From: Serratia marcescens
GTDB lineage: Bacteria; Pseudomonadota; Gammaproteobacteria; Enterobacterales; Enterobacteriaceae
Direction of reading: 5' to 3'
DNA: 64,000 bases
NCBI RefSeq assembly: GCF_001902635.1
Contig: NZ_MJAO01000003.1
Coordinates: 62,001-126,000, forward strand
Each line of letters starts with the position of its first letter. Positions within the stretch are counted from its first letter, which is position 1. Shown here in pieces: positions 43,655 through 54,990 of the stretch. A program made the position numbers and the translations under genes. The notes beneath the pieces are model-generated. The model was not told where the DNA came from, made no database searches, and saw only the letters and a list, made by a program, of their open reading frames with translations.

Positions 43655-44971
43655 GTGTTAGAACGTCTGTCGTGGAAGAGGCTGGCTCTGGAGCTGGCTC
43701 TTTTTTGTCTGCCCGCCTTGCTGCTGGGGCTGATTTTCGGCTATCTGCCCTGGTTCCTGCTGGCCGCTGCGCTGGCTGCGCTGGTGTGGAATTTCTACAA
43801 CCAGCTCAAACTGTCCCATTGGCTGTGGATCGACCGCAGCATGACGCCGCCGCCCGGCCGCTGGAGCTGGGAACCGTTGTTCTATGGCCTGTATCAGATG
43901 CAGCAGCGCAATCGCCGTCGCCGGCGCGAGCTGGCGCTGCTGATCAAACGCTTTCGCAGCGGGGCCGAATCGCTGCCTGACGCGGTGGTGATGACGACTG
44001 TCGAAGGCAACATCTTCTGGTGCAACGGGTTGGCGCAGCACCTGCTCGGCTTCCGCTGGCCGGAAGACAACGGCCAACATATCCTCAATCTGCTGCGTTA
44101 TCCCGAATTCAGCCAGTATCTGCAACAGCAGGAGTTTTCGCGCCCGCTGACGCTGCAGCTGAACAATGAACACTACGTCGAATTCCGTGTGATGCCCTAT
44201 TCCGAAGGGCAACTGCTGATGGTGGCGCGCGACGTTACCCAGATGCGCCAGCTGGAGGGCGCGCGGCGCAACTTCTTCGCCAACGTCAGCCATGAACTGC
44301 GCACGCCGCTGACGGTGCTGCAGGGTTACCTGGAGATGATGGGCGACGAAGAATTGGACGGCTCGCTGCGCGGCAAGGCGCTGAGCACTATGCAAGAACA
44401 GACCCGCCGGATGGACGGGCTGGTCAAGCAGCTGCTGACGCTGTCGCGTATCGAGGCGGCGCCCAACGTGGAGATGAACGAGCGGGTGGATATTCCGCTG
44501 ATGCTGCGGGTGTTGCAGCGCGAGGCGCAATCGCTGAGCGGTGGCAATCACGAGATCACCTTCCGGGTGAACGAACAGCTCAAAGTGTTCGGCAATGAAG
44601 ACCAGCTGCGCAGCGCGGTGTCTAACCTGGTGTACAACGCGGTCAACCACACGCCGAAGGGCACCCATATCGAAGTGAGCTGGCAGCAGACGGCGCACGG
44701 CGCGCAGTTCCAGGTCAGCGACAACGGGCCGGGCATCGCCGCCGAACACATTCCGCGCCTGACCGAGCGTTTCTACCGCGTCGACAAGGCTCGCTCGCGC
44801 CAGACCGGCGGCAGCGGGCTGGGGCTGGCGATCGTCAAACACGCCCTTAGCCACCACGACGCGCGGCTGGAGATCCTCAGCGAGCCGGGGATCGGCACCC
44901 GCTTTATCTTTACCTTGCCCAACCGGTTGATTGTTCCCGCCGCTTTATCAGAGAATGCGGTGAAAAATTAA
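43655..44971 (+). CDS. phoR: Phosphate-sensor histidine kinase PhoR
   Basis: A 438-residue inner-membrane kinase starting at GTG 43655 behind GGAGAAT. Two N-terminal membrane helices (about 10-48), a basic linker, a PAS domain (about 100-195), the H box with His213 ([10 protein letters not shown]), and N, G1, F and G2 ATP-site boxes ([33 protein letters not shown]). It phosphorylates PhoB when the Pst system is not saturated. 25 bases after phoB, so the pair is one operon. Confidence 0.96.
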   Translation: MLERLSWKRLALELALFCLPALLLGLIFGYLPWFLLAAALAALVWNFYNQLKLSHWLWIDRSMTPPPGRWSWEPLFYGLYQMQQRNRRRRRELALLIKRFRSGAESLPDAVVMTTVEGNIFWCNGLAQHLLGFRWPEDNGQHILNLLRYPEFSQYLQQQEFSRPLTLQLNNEHYVEFRVMPYSEGQLLMVARDVTQMRQLEGARRNFFANVSHELRTPLTVLQGYLEMMGDEELDGSLRGKALSTMQEQTRRMDGLVKQLLTLSRIEAAPNVEMNERVDIPLMLRVLQREAQSLSGGNHEITFRVNEQLKVFGNEDQLRSAVSNLVYNAVNHTPKGTHIEVSWQQTAHGAQFQVSDNGPGIAAEHIPRLTERFYRVDKARSRQTGGSGLGLAIVKHALSHHDARLEILSEPGIGTRFIFTLPNRLIVPAALSENAVKN

Positions 44972-44985
44972 CGCGAGACACCGGT

Positions 44986-45948
44986 ATGACCCGAATGACC
45001 CAAGGGCTGTTGCTTTGCCTGGCGCTGCTGGCCGGACGCGGCGCGCTGGCGCAGCCTGACGGCATGCTGGCGGGCAACCTGTCCAGCGTCGGTTCCGACA
45101 CCCTGGCGAATCTGATGGCGTTGTGGGCGCAGGACTTCAGCCAGCATTACCCCAACGTTAACCTGCAAATCCAGGCCGCCGGTTCCTCGACCGCGCCGAC
45201 CGCGCTGGCGGCGGGCGCTGCGCAACTGGGGCCGATGAGCCGGCCGATGAAGGCAGCCGAGGTCTCGGCATTCGAACACCGGTACGGCTATGCGCCGTTG
45301 GCGGTGCCGGTGGCGGTGGATGCGCTGGTGGTGCTGGTGCATCAGGACAACCCGCTGCGCGGCCTCAATCTGCAGCAGCTCGATCGCATTTTCTCCGCCA
45401 CCCGGCGCTGTGGTGAAAGCAAGCCGCTGACGCGTTGGGGCGAGTTGGGGCTTCGCGGCGACTGGGCAGCGCGTTCACTGCAGCGCTTCGGCCGCAACTC
45501 GGCGTCCGGCACCTATGGCTATTTTAAACTGCGCGCGCTGTGCGGCGGTGATTTCATGCCGCGCGTCAATGAGTTGCCCGGTTCGGCTTCGGTGGTGCAG
45601 GCGGTGGCCGGTTCGCTCAACGGCATCGGCTACGCCAGCATCGGTTTTCGCGCCAGCGGCGTGCGCCTGCTGCCATTGGCGGAATCGGGGGAGGACTATG
45701 TCGCGCCCACCGCCGCCAACGTGCGTAACGATCGCTACCCGCTGTCGCGTTATCTGTATATCTACATCAACAAAGCCCCCAATCAACCGCTGGAGCCGCT
45801 GACCGCCGCCTTCCTCGACCGCGTGCTGTCGAGCGCGGGGCAGAGCCTGGTCAATCACGACGGCTATCTGCCTCTGCCGCCGGCCGCCCTGCAGAAGACC
45901 CGTGCGGCGCTCGGGTTGAAGCCCCTCGATCCGGTCGCGATGCAATAA
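44986..45948 (+). CDS. PstS-like phosphate-binding protein in the phoBR operon
   Basis: A 320-residue exported protein: signal peptide ending ALA (about residue 22), then a PstS/PBP-like-2 fold with phosphate-loop elements [32 protein letters not shown] and [11 protein letters not shown], and CG(E/D) cysteines in RRCGES and ALCGGD that may pair. It starts 14 bases after phoR and has no terminator before it, so it should be made with PhoB/PhoR under phosphate limitation. E. coli lacks this gene here; it is not the pstS of the pstSCAB operon. A separate scavenging or sensing role is inferred. Confidence 0.85.
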   Translation: MTRMTQGLLLCLALLAGRGALAQPDGMLAGNLSSVGSDTLANLMALWAQDFSQHYPNVNLQIQAAGSSTAPTALAAGAAQLGPMSRPMKAAEVSAFEHRYGYAPLAVPVAVDALVVLVHQDNPLRGLNLQQLDRIFSATRRCGESKPLTRWGELGLRGDWAARSLQRFGRNSASGTYGYFKLRALCGGDFMPRVNELPGSASVVQAVAGSLNGIGYASIGFRASGVRLLPLAESGEDYVAPTAANVRNDRYPLSRYLYIYINKAPNQPLEPLTAAFLDRVLSSAGQSLVNHDGYLPLPPAALQKTRAALGLKPLDPVAMQ

Positions 45949-46432
45949 GCGGCAAAATGCGGCGTAATTTTCGTCTTTTCCAGCGGCGAAACGGAGCTAG
46001 AGCTACGCGAAAACCGGGCGTTTATTGGCGTTTTCGCGCGGTAAAGTGATATATGCTTCACGTTTCGTGAATTCATTGTTCAAAAATGATACAAATCATG
46101 TAGTGTATATTTATTGATAGCCAAGATGATCGACTGGTGGCTAAAGTTTATATGGTCGATAGCTCTGCTTTTCGCCGTGCGTCTTGCCTTGAAGCGCTAT
46201 AAACGTTTACCTTAGCCCTCGTTGTCGGATTAAACCTCCATTTTTATAACTCCTAAAATTTTGCCCATCTTCATGAGCGGCCACTTTCGAATAGGGACAT
46301 AAACGCCGGACCGACTGCGTTTAGGGTGCTTATTTGGCGCTGCAACGATCGGGCATGCCGGCAACCGGGTGGGGCGTTACGCCACCACGCTATCGGACAA
46401 TTTTTTCATTTGAACAGGCAACACGACATCGT
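45949..46432. other. Long intergenic region upstream of brnQ with inverted repeats
   Basis: About 480 bases without a gene. It contains CGCGAAAAC / GTTTTCGCG (46006-46014 and 46030-46038, 15-base loop), probably an end-of-operon hairpin. It also contains a palindrome TTCACG-TTT-CGTGAA (46057-46071) followed by AT-rich promoter-like sequence (about 46075-46115). The remaining 300 bases before brnQ show no motif I can name. A leader RNA is possible. Confidence 0.5.
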
Positions 46433-47749
46433 ATGAGTCATCGTTTAACGTCAAAAGATATCCTGGCACTGGGCTTTATGACCTTTGCCTTATTCGTCGG
46501 GGCCGGGAACATCATCTTCCCGCCGATGGTCGGCTTGCAGTCCGGTGAACACGTCTGGACCGCGGCGCTGGGCTTCCTGATCACCGCCGTCGGTCTGCCG
46601 GTCATCACCGTCATCGCGCTGGCGCGCGTCGGCGGCGGCATCGACGCCCTCAGTTCGCCGATCGGCCGCGGCGCGGGCTTGCTGCTGGCGACCGTCTGCT
46701 ACCTGGCCGTTGGCCCGCTGTTCGCGACGCCGCGCACCGCCACCGTCTCCTTTGAAGTGGGCATTGCCCCGCTGACCGGCGACGGCGCCATGCCGCTGTT
46801 TATCTACAGCCTGGTGTACTTCGCGCTGGTGATCGGCATCTCTCTGTACCCGGGCCGCCTGCTCGATACCGTCGGCCACGTGCTGGCGCCGCTGAAGATC
46901 GTGGCGTTGGCCGTATTGGGCATCGCCGCGCTGCTGTGGCCTGCCGGCTCGCCGATCCCGGCGACGACGGCTTATCAGAGCGTGCCTTTCTCCTCCGGCT
47001 TCGTTAACGGCTATCTGACTATGGATACGCTGGGCGCGCTGGTGTTCGGCATCGTTATCGTCAATGCGGCGCGTTCGCGCGGCGTGAAAGACGCCGGTTT
47101 GTTGACTCGTTATACCATCCTGGCCGGTTTGATCGCCGGCGTGGGCCTGACGCTGGTTTACCTGAGCCTGTTCAAACTGGGCTCAGGCAGCGGCGCGCTG
47201 GTGCCGGACGCCACCAACGGCGCGGTGATCCTGCACGCCTACGTTCAGAACACCTTCGGCGCCTTGGGCAGCTTCTTCCTGGCAGCGCTGATCTTCATCG
47301 CCTGCATGGTGACTGCGGTTGGCCTGACCTGCGCCTGCGCCGAGTTCTTCGCGCAATACCTGCCGTTCTCGTACAAGACGCTGGTGTTCATCCTGGGCCT
47401 GTTCTCGATGGTGGTGTCCAACCTTGGCTTGAGCCACCTGATCCAGATCTCCATTCCGGTGCTGACCGCGATTTACCCGCCGTGCATCGTGCTGGTGGTG
47501 TTGAGCTTCACCCTGCGTTGGTGGCACAGCGCGCCGCGCATCATCGCGCCGGTGATGCTTGTCAGCCTGTTGTTTGGTATCCTTGACGCGGTGAAAGCGT
47601 CCAGCTTCCAGCAGTTGCTGCCGGCCTGGACCACTCACCTGCCGCTGGCGGAGCAGGGGTTGGCATGGTTGCCGCCTTCGCTGCTGATGCTGGTGCTGGT
47701 CGCGATTTATGATCGGGTGTGCACGCGTTCCCAAGTAACCGCGCACTGA
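46433..47749 (+). CDS. brnQ: Branched-chain amino acid carrier BrnQ
   Basis: A 438-residue LIVCS-family symporter with about twelve membrane helices (E. coli BrnQ: 439). Family landmarks are [27 protein letters not shown] at the start and [17 protein letters not shown] in the first third. It takes up Leu, Ile and Val with Na+ or H+. I chose ATG 46433 because the conserved [10 protein letters not shown] start is there; the 33-codon longer frame is not supported. Follows phoR as in E. coli, apart from the extra PstS-like gene. Confidence 0.95.
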   Translation: MSHRLTSKDILALGFMTFALFVGAGNIIFPPMVGLQSGEHVWTAALGFLITAVGLPVITVIALARVGGGIDALSSPIGRGAGLLLATVCYLAVGPLFATPRTATVSFEVGIAPLTGDGAMPLFIYSLVYFALVIGISLYPGRLLDTVGHVLAPLKIVALAVLGIAALLWPAGSPIPATTAYQSVPFSSGFVNGYLTMDTLGALVFGIVIVNAARSRGVKDAGLLTRYTILAGLIAGVGLTLVYLSLFKLGSGSGALVPDATNGAVILHAYVQNTFGALGSFFLAALIFIACMVTAVGLTCACAEFFAQYLPFSYKTLVFILGLFSMVVSNLGLSHLIQISIPVLTAIYPPCIVLVVLSFTLRWWHSAPRIIAPVMLVSLLFGILDAVKASSFQQLLPAWTTHLPLAEQGLAWLPPSLLMLVLVAIYDRVCTRSQVTAH

Positions 47750-47771
47750 TAATCTCCCGGCTTAATCTAGG

Positions 47772-47797
47772 GCCACGGACATGTCCGTGGCTTTTTT
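47772..47797 (+). terminator. Terminator between brnQ and proY
   Basis: Perfect 20-base palindrome with ten-base arm GCCACGGACA followed by six T. A strong intrinsic terminator, although proY starts only 26 bases later, so some read-through would be needed for co-transcription. Confidence 0.8.
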
Positions 47798-47822
47798 ACG
47801 TTTAAAACTATGGGTCATCTTC

Positions 47823-49229
47823 ATGCAACAACAGTCACCCACCGCTGCCCCCGTCAATAAGCTGAAACGCGGCCTCAGCACGCGTCATATCCGCTTTATG
47901 GCGCTGGGGTCGGCCATCGGCACCGGGTTGTTTTACGGCTCGGCGGACGCCATCAAAATGGCCGGTCCGAGCGTGCTGCTGGCTTACCTGATCGGCGGCA
48001 TCGTGGCCTTTATCATCATGCGCGCGCTGGGAGAGATGTCGGTCAACAACCCGCAGGCCAGCTCGTTTTCCCGCTACGCGCAGGACTACCTCGGCCCGAT
48101 GGCGGGTTACATCACCGGCTGGACTTACTGCTTTGAAATCCTGATCGTCGCCATCGCCGACGTGACCGCTTTCGGCATCTATATGGGGGTCTGGTTCCCG
48201 GAAGTGCCGCACTGGATCTGGGTGCTGAGCGTGGTGCTGATCATCGGCGCCATCAACCTGATGAGCGTCAAGGTGTTCGGCGAGCTGGAGTTCTGGTTCT
48301 CGTTCTTCAAAGTCGCCACCATCATCATCATGATCGCGGCCGGCATCGGTATCATCATCTGGGGCATCGGCAACGGTGGGCAACCGACAGGCATTCATAA
48401 CCTGTGGTCGAACGGCGGCTTCTTCAGCAACGGCGTCATCGGTATGATCCTGTCGCTGCAACTGGTGATGTTCGCTTATGGCGGCATCGAAATCATCGGC
48501 ATCACCGCCGGTGAAGCCAAAGACCCGAAAAAGTCGATTCCGCAAGCCATCAATTCGGTGCCGTGGCGCATTCTGGTGTTCTACGTCGGTACGCTGTTCG
48601 TCATCATGTCGATCTACCCGTGGAACCAGGTGGGTACCAACGGCAGCCCGTTCGTGCTGACTTTCCAGCATATGGGCATCACCGTGGCGGCAGGCATCCT
48701 TAACTTCGTGGTGATCACCGCTTCGCTGTCGGCGATTAACAGCGACGTATTCGGCGTCGGCCGCATGCTGCACGGCATGGCCGAACAGGGCCACGCGCCG
48801 CGGGTGTTCAGCAAGGTGTCGAAACGCGGCATTCCGTGGGTGACGGTGGTGGTGATGATGCTGGCGCTGCTGCTGGCGGTGTACCTCAACTACATCATGC
48901 CGGAAAATGTGTTCCTGGTGATCGCCTCGTTGGCCACTTTCGCGACCGTGTGGGTGTGGATCATGATCCTGTTCTCCCAGATCGCCTTCCGCCGCAGCCT
49001 GAGCAAAGAACAGGTCAAGCAGTTGGCGTTCCCGCTGCGCGGCGGGGTATTCACCTCGGTGGTGGCGATCGTGTTCCTGGTGTTCATCATCGGCCTGATC
49101 GGCTACTTCCCGACCACGCGCGTCTCGCTATACGCCGGTCTGGTTTGGGTCGTTCTGCTGTTGGCGGGGTACTGGTTCAAGGTTAGCCGCCAGAAAAAAC
49201 AGGCGGAGCTGGCGCCGCAGCAAGACTAA
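47823..49229 (+). CDS. proY: Proline-specific permease ProY
   Basis: A 468-residue APC-family permease with twelve membrane helices. [37 protein letters not shown] and the long central block through [17 protein letters not shown] are nearly identical to E. coli ProY as I recall it. It takes up proline. Start ATG 47823 is preferred since the conserved region begins soon after it, although the ribosome site is poor. In the leader, the brnQ terminator hairpin lies just upstream. Confidence 0.93.
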   Translation: MQQQSPTAAPVNKLKRGLSTRHIRFMALGSAIGTGLFYGSADAIKMAGPSVLLAYLIGGIVAFIIMRALGEMSVNNPQASSFSRYAQDYLGPMAGYITGWTYCFEILIVAIADVTAFGIYMGVWFPEVPHWIWVLSVVLIIGAINLMSVKVFGELEFWFSFFKVATIIIMIAAGIGIIIWGIGNGGQPTGIHNLWSNGGFFSNGVIGMILSLQLVMFAYGGIEIIGITAGEAKDPKKSIPQAINSVPWRILVFYVGTLFVIMSIYPWNQVGTNGSPFVLTFQHMGITVAAGILNFVVITASLSAINSDVFGVGRMLHGMAEQGHAPRVFSKVSKRGIPWVTVVVMMLALLLAVYLNYIMPENVFLVIASLATFATVWVWIMILFSQIAFRRSLSKEQVKQLAFPLRGGVFTSVVAIVFLVFIIGLIGYFPTTRVSLYAGLVWVVLLLAGYWFKVSRQKKQAELAPQQD

Positions 49230-49232
49230 ATG

Positions 49233-49262
49233 AAAAAACACCGGCTGAGGCCGGTGTTTTTT
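49233..49262. terminator. Bidirectional terminator after proY
   Basis: Thirteen-base perfect stem AAAAAACACCGGC / GCCGGTGTTTTTT around TGAG; A-run on one side and T-run on the other, serving proY and the convergent small lipoprotein gene. Confidence 0.8.
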
Positions 49263-49524
49263 AGCGTTTGTCTTCCACTTCATCCTCCCCGGTGGCGCGC
49301 GCTTCGATACGCATGTCGCCGCCGTTCAGGCGTTCCTCCTCTTCCTCGCCGGCGCAGCGCGCCAGCACTTCGCGAATGTCCTGCATGTTGCTGCTGAGAG
49401 CGCTCAGCGAAGGTTGCAGATTGCGGGGCATGCGGCTTTCATCCAGCGAAGCGCTGTGCAGACAGCCGATAAACAGCAGGGTGGCCATCAGGGTAAACAG
49501 CCGATGACGTAACCGTTTCAGCAA
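49261..49524 (-). CDS. Small predicted lipoprotein, unknown
   Basis: An 87-residue product that appears to start at TTG 49524, with GAGGGA upstream; an internal ATG at codon 13 is an alternative. The basic and hydrophobic N-terminus ends in FIGC, a slightly non-standard lipobox. The mature part has a second cysteine (LARCAGEEEEERL) and is very acidic at the end. I do not recognise a family. It follows the mechanosensitive channel gene on the same strand after 130 bases. Confidence 0.5.
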   Translation of the reverse strand: MLKRLRHRLFTLMATLLFIGCLHSASLDESRMPRNLQPSLSALSSNMQDIREVLARCAGEEEEERLNGGDMRIEARATGEDEVEDKR

Positions 49525-49656
49525 GGGTTTTCCCTCTCAGTGATGAAGGTGATGGCGCATTAACGCCGTTTTCGCCGGGGAAAAGAAGGGGATGGAGATA
49601 TCTGTTGGCAATTGAAAGAACATGATTACCAGCAGACACAGTTACGTCAGCCGACG

Positions 49657-50913
49657 TCAGGAAGCGTTCGCGCTGTGTAGCAGCATGCCGCGCAGGTCAT
49701 TGCCGGTCGGTGTCTGATGCACGCGCAGGCCGAACTCATCGATCACCGCCAGAATATGGTCGAAAATATCCGCCTGAATGCTTTCGTACTCCGCCCAGAC
49801 CGTGGTGTTGGTGAAGGCGTAGATTTCCAACGGCAGGCCTTCCGGCGTCGGCGCCAGCTGGCGCACCATCAGCGTCATGTTCTGGTGAATGCGCGGGTGA
49901 GCGCGCAGATAGGCTTCCAGATAGGCGCGCAGCGTGCCGAGGTTGGTCAAGCGGCGACCGTTGAGCGGCGAGGCCAGATCGACGGCGATATCCTGGTTGT
50001 GCCGGCTCAGCTCCTGGGTCTTATCGTTCAGGTAACTGTGCAGCAGCGGGTTGCGCTGCAGGCGACGCTGTTCCTCTTCCGACAGGAAGTGCACGCTGCC
50101 GGTGTCGATATTCAAGCTGCGCTTGATGCGGCGCCCGCCGGATTCCGACATCGACCGCCAGTTTTTGAACGAGTCGGAGATCAGCGCGTAGGTGGGAATG
50201 GTGGTGACGGTGTTGTCCCAGTTGCGCACTTTGACCGTGGTCAGGCCGATGTCGGTGACCGCGCCGTCGGCGCCGTATTTCGGCATTTCCAGCCAGTCGC
50301 CGATCTTCAGCATGTCGTTGGCGGAGAGCTGAATGCCGGCCACCAGCCCGAGGATCGGATCCTTGAACACCAACATCAAGACCGCGGTCATGGCGCCCAG
50401 GCCGCTGAGCAGCAGCAGCGGTGATTTACCCATCAGCAGCGAGACGATCATGATGCCGATCAGGATCGCCGCCACCAGTTTCAGGCCCTGGAAAATGCCG
50501 CGCAGCGGCAGCTGGTTGGAGATCGGGCTTTGACGCAGCAGCGCCAGCAGCGTATCCAGCAGTGAGAACAGCGCCAGCAGAGTGAAGGCGAGGATCCACA
50601 CTTGCGCAGCGGTGACGATCACCGCCTGCGTCTGGCTGCCGCTCTGCAACCACAGCGTCGCCTGGATGCTGATGATCACCCCTTGCAGCAGCAGCGCCAC
50701 GCGCTGGAACAGTTTGTACTGGGTGATGGCCTGTTGCCAGACGCGCTGCGACTGCTGGCCGCGACGCTGAATGGCGGCCAACACCACCCGGTGCAGCACC
50801 AGGTGAATCACCACCGAGATCAGGACGATCAACCCCAATACCATCAACAGCGACATCACTCCGCCGAATTCCAAACCAAATTGCTCCAGCCAGCGCGTTA
50901 TCTGTTGTTGCAT
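49657..50913 (-). CDS. ybdG: MscS-family mechanosensitive channel, YbdG-like
   Basis: A 418-residue membrane protein (E. coli YbdG: 415) with about five N-terminal membrane helices. The pore-lining TM helix and beta domain are typical of MscS proteins ([40 protein letters not shown]). The cytoplasmic tail contains [36 protein letters not shown]. It opens under membrane tension on hypo-osmotic shock. Divergent from malZ. Confidence 0.9.
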   Translation of the reverse strand: MQQQITRWLEQFGLEFGGVMSLLMVLGLIVLISVVIHLVLHRVVLAAIQRRGQQSQRVWQQAITQYKLFQRVALLLQGVIISIQATLWLQSGSQTQAVIVTAAQVWILAFTLLALFSLLDTLLALLRQSPISNQLPLRGIFQGLKLVAAILIGIMIVSLLMGKSPLLLLSGLGAMTAVLMLVFKDPILGLVAGIQLSANDMLKIGDWLEMPKYGADGAVTDIGLTTVKVRNWDNTVTTIPTYALISDSFKNWRSMSESGGRRIKRSLNIDTGSVHFLSEEEQRRLQRNPLLHSYLNDKTQELSRHNQDIAVDLASPLNGRRLTNLGTLRAYLEAYLRAHPRIHQNMTLMVRQLAPTPEGLPLEIYAFTNTTVWAEYESIQADIFDHILAVIDEFGLRVHQTPTGNDLRGMLLHSANAS

Positions 50914-51050
50914 TACCGCCCCTTAAAAAATGCGCAAAAAATATCCTGTAAGCTCAAAACGCGTTAGCCTAATGGTTAACGTGCGGGATTTGTGCCTGTT
51001 TACCTTTTTTTACATCGGGTTAGCGTTATTTTTCGGTCTCCGCCCCCCGG

Positions 51051-51059
51051 CTCATCCCC
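51051..51059 (-). promoter_or_regulatory. Possible MalT box upstream of malZ
   Basis: Minus-strand GGGGATGAG agrees with the MalT core GGGGA(T/G)GAGG. A partial second copy (GGAGGGG) lies on the plus strand near 51078-51084. Both are within 110 bases of malZ, a MalT-controlled gene in E. coli. Short motif in GC-rich DNA, so chance is possible. Confidence 0.4.
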
Positions 51060-51160
51060 GGGTTTTGCGGCCAGAGAGGAGGGGAAGTTGCACTTAACGT
51101 GGCATTGTTCGCTTCCGTGAATAACGCCGTCGATTTCGTTTGGTACAGCAGGAGAACAGT

Positions 51161-52984
51161 ATGCTTAACGCCTGGCATCAACCGGTTCCGCCTTTTGTGG
51201 TGAAGCAAGGGCAACGTTTGGATATCACGCTGTGGTTACAGGGGGATGAACTGCCCGAACGGGTGTTTTTGCGCGCCGAGCCGGACAACGAAGAGTGGCT
51301 GCTGGCGATGAAAGCGCAGCGCCACGAAGGTATGCGGCGTTACCAGGCCAGCTTGACGCTGAATGAGGGCGAGCCGACGCGGCGTTACTGTTTCAAGTTG
51401 CTGTGGGCCGATCGCCAACAGTGGTTCGGGCCGCAGGGCTGGTCGCCAACGCCGCCGGGCCAACTGGCGCAGTTTGCCGTTGACGAGCCAGACAACGGCC
51501 CCGAGTGGGTGGCGGATCAGCTGTTCTACCAGATTTTCCCCGATCGCTTCGCCAGCAGCGGCGGTGAGCACGGCATCCAAAGCGGCAGCTACCGCCATCA
51601 CGCGGCCGGTGCCGAGGTGATTCGGCGCGACTGGCACCATCCGCTGGAGGACAGCCACGCCGCCTCGACCTTTTACGGCGGCGATCTGGACGGCATCAGC
51701 GCCAAACTGCCGTATTTGCAGCAGCTGGGCGTGACGGCGCTGTACCTGAACCCGATTTTTACCGCGCCGAGCGTGCATAAATACGATACCGAGGACTATT
51801 ACCAGGTCGACCCGCACTTCGGCGGCAACGCGGCGCTGCAGCGTTTGCGAGTGAGCACTCACAAGGTGGGCATGAAGCTGGTGTTGGACGGGGTATTCAA
51901 CCACACCGGCGACTCGCATCCGTGGTTCGACCGCCACCGCCAGGGCGAAAACGGCGCCTGTCACCACCCCGATTCGCCGTATCGCGGCTGGTTCAACTTT
52001 TACCCGGACGGCCGCGCGCTCGACTGGAAAGGCAACGCCAGCCTGCCGAAGCTCAACTTCGCCGAGCCGCAGGTGGCGGAAGCGATCTATCGCGGGGAAG
52101 GCAGCGTGGTGCGCCACTGGCTGCGCCCGCCGTACAGCATTGACGGTTGGCGGCTGGACGTGGTGCACATGCTGGGAGAGAACGGCGGCGCCACCGGCAA
52201 CCTGCATCACCTGGCAGGCATCTATCAGGCGGTGAAGCAGGAGAACCCGCAGGCCTACGTATTGGGCGAGCACTTCGGGGATGCGCGCCGCTGGCTGCAC
52301 GCCGGCGTGGAGGATGCAGCGATGAACTACATGGGCTTCGCGCTGCCGGTGCGGGCGTTTTTGGCGGGGCTGGACGTGGCCTATCACCCGGTGCGGTTGG
52401 ATGCCGCCGGGTGCGCGCAGTGGATGGACGGCTATCGCGCCGGCCTGCCGCACGGCCGCCAGCTGATCCAGTTCAACCAGCTGGACAGCCACGACACCGC
52501 GCGTTTTCTCACGCTGTTGCAGGGAAATCAGGCGCGCATGCAGATGGCAGCGGTGTGGCTGATGAGCTGGATCGGCGTGCCTTGCCTCTATTACGGCGAT
52601 GAAATCGGTCTGGACGGCGGCAACGATCCGTTTTGCCGCAAGACGTTCCCGTGGGACGTCGGCGACTGGGACCGGCCGCTGTTGGCGCTGTTCCAGCGCA
52701 TGGCAGCGCTGCGTAAACAGAGCGTGGCGCTGCGGCGCGGCGGCTGTCAGGTGCTGTATGCCAGCGGGGAAACGCTGGTGTTCGTGCGCCTTTATCGGCA
52801 GGAGCAGGTGCTGGTGGCGCTGCAGCGTGACGGCAGCGGCCAGGCGCAGCTGCCGCGCAACCCGCTGTTGGCGCGCGGCCCGTGGCGGCGTGTGGAAGGG
52901 CGGGGAGAGTTGAGCGAAACGGCGGGCGGGCTGCGGCTGCAGCTGGCGGAAGAGTCGGCCACCGTGTGGCGCTGCGAAGGCTAA
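51161..52984 (+). CDS. malZ: Maltodextrin glucosidase MalZ
   Basis: A 607-residue GH13 enzyme (E. coli MalZ about 605). It has an N-terminal beta domain (1-110), a (beta/alpha)8 barrel with DGVFNHTG, nucleophile Asp in [10 protein letters not shown], acid/base Glu in LGEHFG and transition-state Asp in NQLDSHDT, and a C-terminal beta domain. It releases glucose from maltodextrin reducing ends in the cytoplasm. ATG 51161 follows AGGAGAACAGT; the ATG seven codons upstream is rejected. Possible MalT sites are upstream. Confidence 0.95.
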   Translation: MLNAWHQPVPPFVVKQGQRLDITLWLQGDELPERVFLRAEPDNEEWLLAMKAQRHEGMRRYQASLTLNEGEPTRRYCFKLLWADRQQWFGPQGWSPTPPGQLAQFAVDEPDNGPEWVADQLFYQIFPDRFASSGGEHGIQSGSYRHHAAGAEVIRRDWHHPLEDSHAASTFYGGDLDGISAKLPYLQQLGVTALYLNPIFTAPSVHKYDTEDYYQVDPHFGGNAALQRLRVSTHKVGMKLVLDGVFNHTGDSHPWFDRHRQGENGACHHPDSPYRGWFNFYPDGRALDWKGNASLPKLNFAEPQVAEAIYRGEGSVVRHWLRPPYSIDGWRLDVVHMLGENGGATGNLHHLAGIYQAVKQENPQAYVLGEHFGDARRWLHAGVEDAAMNYMGFALPVRAFLAGLDVAYHPVRLDAAGCAQWMDGYRAGLPHGRQLIQFNQLDSHDTARFLTLLQGNQARMQMAAVWLMSWIGVPCLYYGDEIGLDGGNDPFCRKTFPWDVGDWDRPLLALFQRMAALRKQSVALRRGGCQVLYASGETLVFVRLYRQEQVLVALQRDGSGQAQLPRNPLLARGPWRRVEGRGELSETAGGLRLQLAEESATVWRCEG

Positions 52985-52991
52985 AGGGTTG

Positions 52992-53011
52992 CGGGGGCCG
53001 AAGGGCCCCCG
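52992..53011. terminator. Hairpin between malZ and ggt
   Basis: Eight-base stem CGGGGGCC / GGCCCCCG with GAAG loop between convergent stops; no U-run. Confidence 0.5.
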
Positions 53012-53036
53012 TGATTAAGGTAAGTGGGTGTTTACA

Positions 53037-54800
53037 TCAGTAACCGACCGCGGAGCCTGCCGGGCGGCGCACATCGTTGGCGCCGTACAGGTAGCCTTCG
53101 CGTACCTTGCCGGACACCGCCGAGTCGTTGCCGGAGTTGGCCGGGCTGACGCCTGCCGCGCCCGGCAAACCGACCAGAATCAGTTCGGCGGCGCCCCACG
53201 GCGTTTGTTCTACCATCTTATAACCCATGCCGTTCAGCAGCTTCAGCGTATCGGCGGAAACGCCGCGCTGTTCGTAGTACACCTCATCTGGCAGCCACTG
53301 GTGGTGGATGCGCGGCGCGTCTACCGCTTCCTGCGGCGCCATGCCGTGGTCGATCACGTTCAACGCGGTCTGCAGGGTGATGGTGATGATGCGCGAGCCA
53401 CCCGGTGAACCCAGCACCATAAAGATCTTGTTGTCCTTGGTCACCAGCGTCGGGCTCATTGACGATAGTGGGCGCTTACCGGGGGCAATGCTGTTGGCGG
53501 TGCCCTGCACCAGCCCGTACAGGTTTTTCTCGCCCACTTTCACCGTGAAGTCGTCCATTTCGTCATTGAGGAAGAAGCCGGTGCCCGGTGCGATCACCAC
53601 GGCGCCGAAGCGGCCGTTGACGGTATAGGTGGTGGAGACCGCGTTGCCGTCGTGATCGACGATCGAATAGTGGGTGGTTTCCGGTTTCTCATGCGGTTCC
53701 ATGCCGGGCTGCACGTTCTCCGACGGCGTGGCCTTGTCCGCGACGATTTTCTTGCGGATCTGCTCGGCGTAGCTCTTGCTCACCAGCTGGTCGATCGGGT
53801 TCTTGATGAACTCCGGGTCGCCGAGGTAGGTGTTGCGGTCCATATAGGCATGGCGCATCGCTTCGGTCATGGTATGAATGGCTGCCGCCGAGTTGAAGCC
53901 CATGCTTTTCAGGTCATAGCCTTCCACCACGTTGAGGATTTCGCATAGCGTTACGCCGCCGGAGCTGGGAGGCGGCGCCGACACGAACTTGTAGCCGCGA
54001 TAGCTGCAGGCGATCGGTGGGGTTTCGGTGACTTTGTAGTTGGCGAAGTCGGCCGCGGTCAAGATGCCGCCGCCCTGTTTGGCTGCTGCCTCCACCGCCT
54101 GCGGGATCTTGCCTTTATAGAAGGCGTCGGTTCCCCCCTTGGCGATGGCTTCCAGCGTATTAGCCAGATCGGTTTGCACCAGTTTGTCCCCCGGCTGCAG
54201 CGGGCTGCCGTCCGGGCGCAGGAAGATTTTGGCCGACTCGGGATCCTGTTTGAAGCGCGCGACGGTGGTGTCGAGGATATCGGTGTCGGCACGGGTCAGC
54301 ACAAAGCCTTCGCGCGCCAGCTTGATCGCCGGTGCCAGCACCTGCTCACGGCTCAGTTTGCCGTACTTCTCACGCGCGGTTTCCATCCCCAGTACGGTGC
54401 CCGGCACGCCCGCCGCCAGATAACCGTACAGGCTGGCGTCTTTCTTCACCTTGCCGTCGGCATCCAGATACATGTTGGCGCTGGCCGCCGCCGGCGCGGT
54501 TTCGCGGAAGTTGATGAAGGTGTCGGTGCCGTCCGCCAGGTGGACGGTCATAAAGCCGCCGCCGCCGATGTTACCGCAGCAGGGGTTGACCACCGCCTGC
54601 GCATAGCCGACCGCCACGGCGGCGTCGATGGCGTTGCCGCCCATCTTCAGGATATCCACGCCGACCTGCGAGGCCAGATGCTGCGAGGTGACCACCATGC
54701 CGTTTTTGGCTTCCACCGCCGGGTTGGATGCCGCATACAGGCTGCCGCTGACCAGCAGCGCCGCCATGGTCAGGGGTTTGCTCCATTTCTGTAAAAACAT
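53037..54800 (-). CDS. ggt: Gamma-glutamyltranspeptidase Ggt
   Basis: A 587-residue periplasmic precursor: signal peptide (about 1-23, ending YAA), large subunit, then the small subunit that begins at the catalytic Thr375 in PETTHYSIVD, where autocleavage gives the N-terminal nucleophile. The oxyanion glycines (GSPGGSRI) and substrate Arg (NFRETAP, Arg99) are present. It hydrolyses glutathione and transfers gamma-glutamyl groups. Length is near E. coli Ggt (580). Monocistronic. Confidence 0.95.
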   Translation of the reverse strand: MFLQKWSKPLTMAALLVSGSLYAASNPAVEAKNGMVVTSQHLASQVGVDILKMGGNAIDAAVAVGYAQAVVNPCCGNIGGGGFMTVHLADGTDTFINFRETAPAAASANMYLDADGKVKKDASLYGYLAAGVPGTVLGMETAREKYGKLSREQVLAPAIKLAREGFVLTRADTDILDTTVARFKQDPESAKIFLRPDGSPLQPGDKLVQTDLANTLEAIAKGGTDAFYKGKIPQAVEAAAKQGGGILTAADFANYKVTETPPIACSYRGYKFVSAPPPSSGGVTLCEILNVVEGYDLKSMGFNSAAAIHTMTEAMRHAYMDRNTYLGDPEFIKNPIDQLVSKSYAEQIRKKIVADKATPSENVQPGMEPHEKPETTHYSIVDHDGNAVSTTYTVNGRFGAVVIAPGTGFFLNDEMDDFTVKVGEKNLYGLVQGTANSIAPGKRPLSSMSPTLVTKDNKIFMVLGSPGGSRIITITLQTALNVIDHGMAPQEAVDAPRIHHQWLPDEVYYEQRGVSADTLKLLNGMGYKMVEQTPWGAAELILVGLPGAAGVSPANSGNDSAVSGKVREGYLYGANDVRRPAGSAVGY

Positions 54801-54990
54801 AGTTATTCCTACCCTGTCAGTTTTTTATTGTGTTGTGTTTTGCTTGCCGCTGTTCACTTGCAAAGCGCGAGCCAGCGTTATTGATAGTAGCCGCAGATGG
54901 GCGTGCGCGCGGCGAGCAGGGTGGGAAATGTGAGCGGAAACAGGGAAATAAAGCACTGAAGGCGGGCGGGCTGCCCCAAAAAAGGGCATA

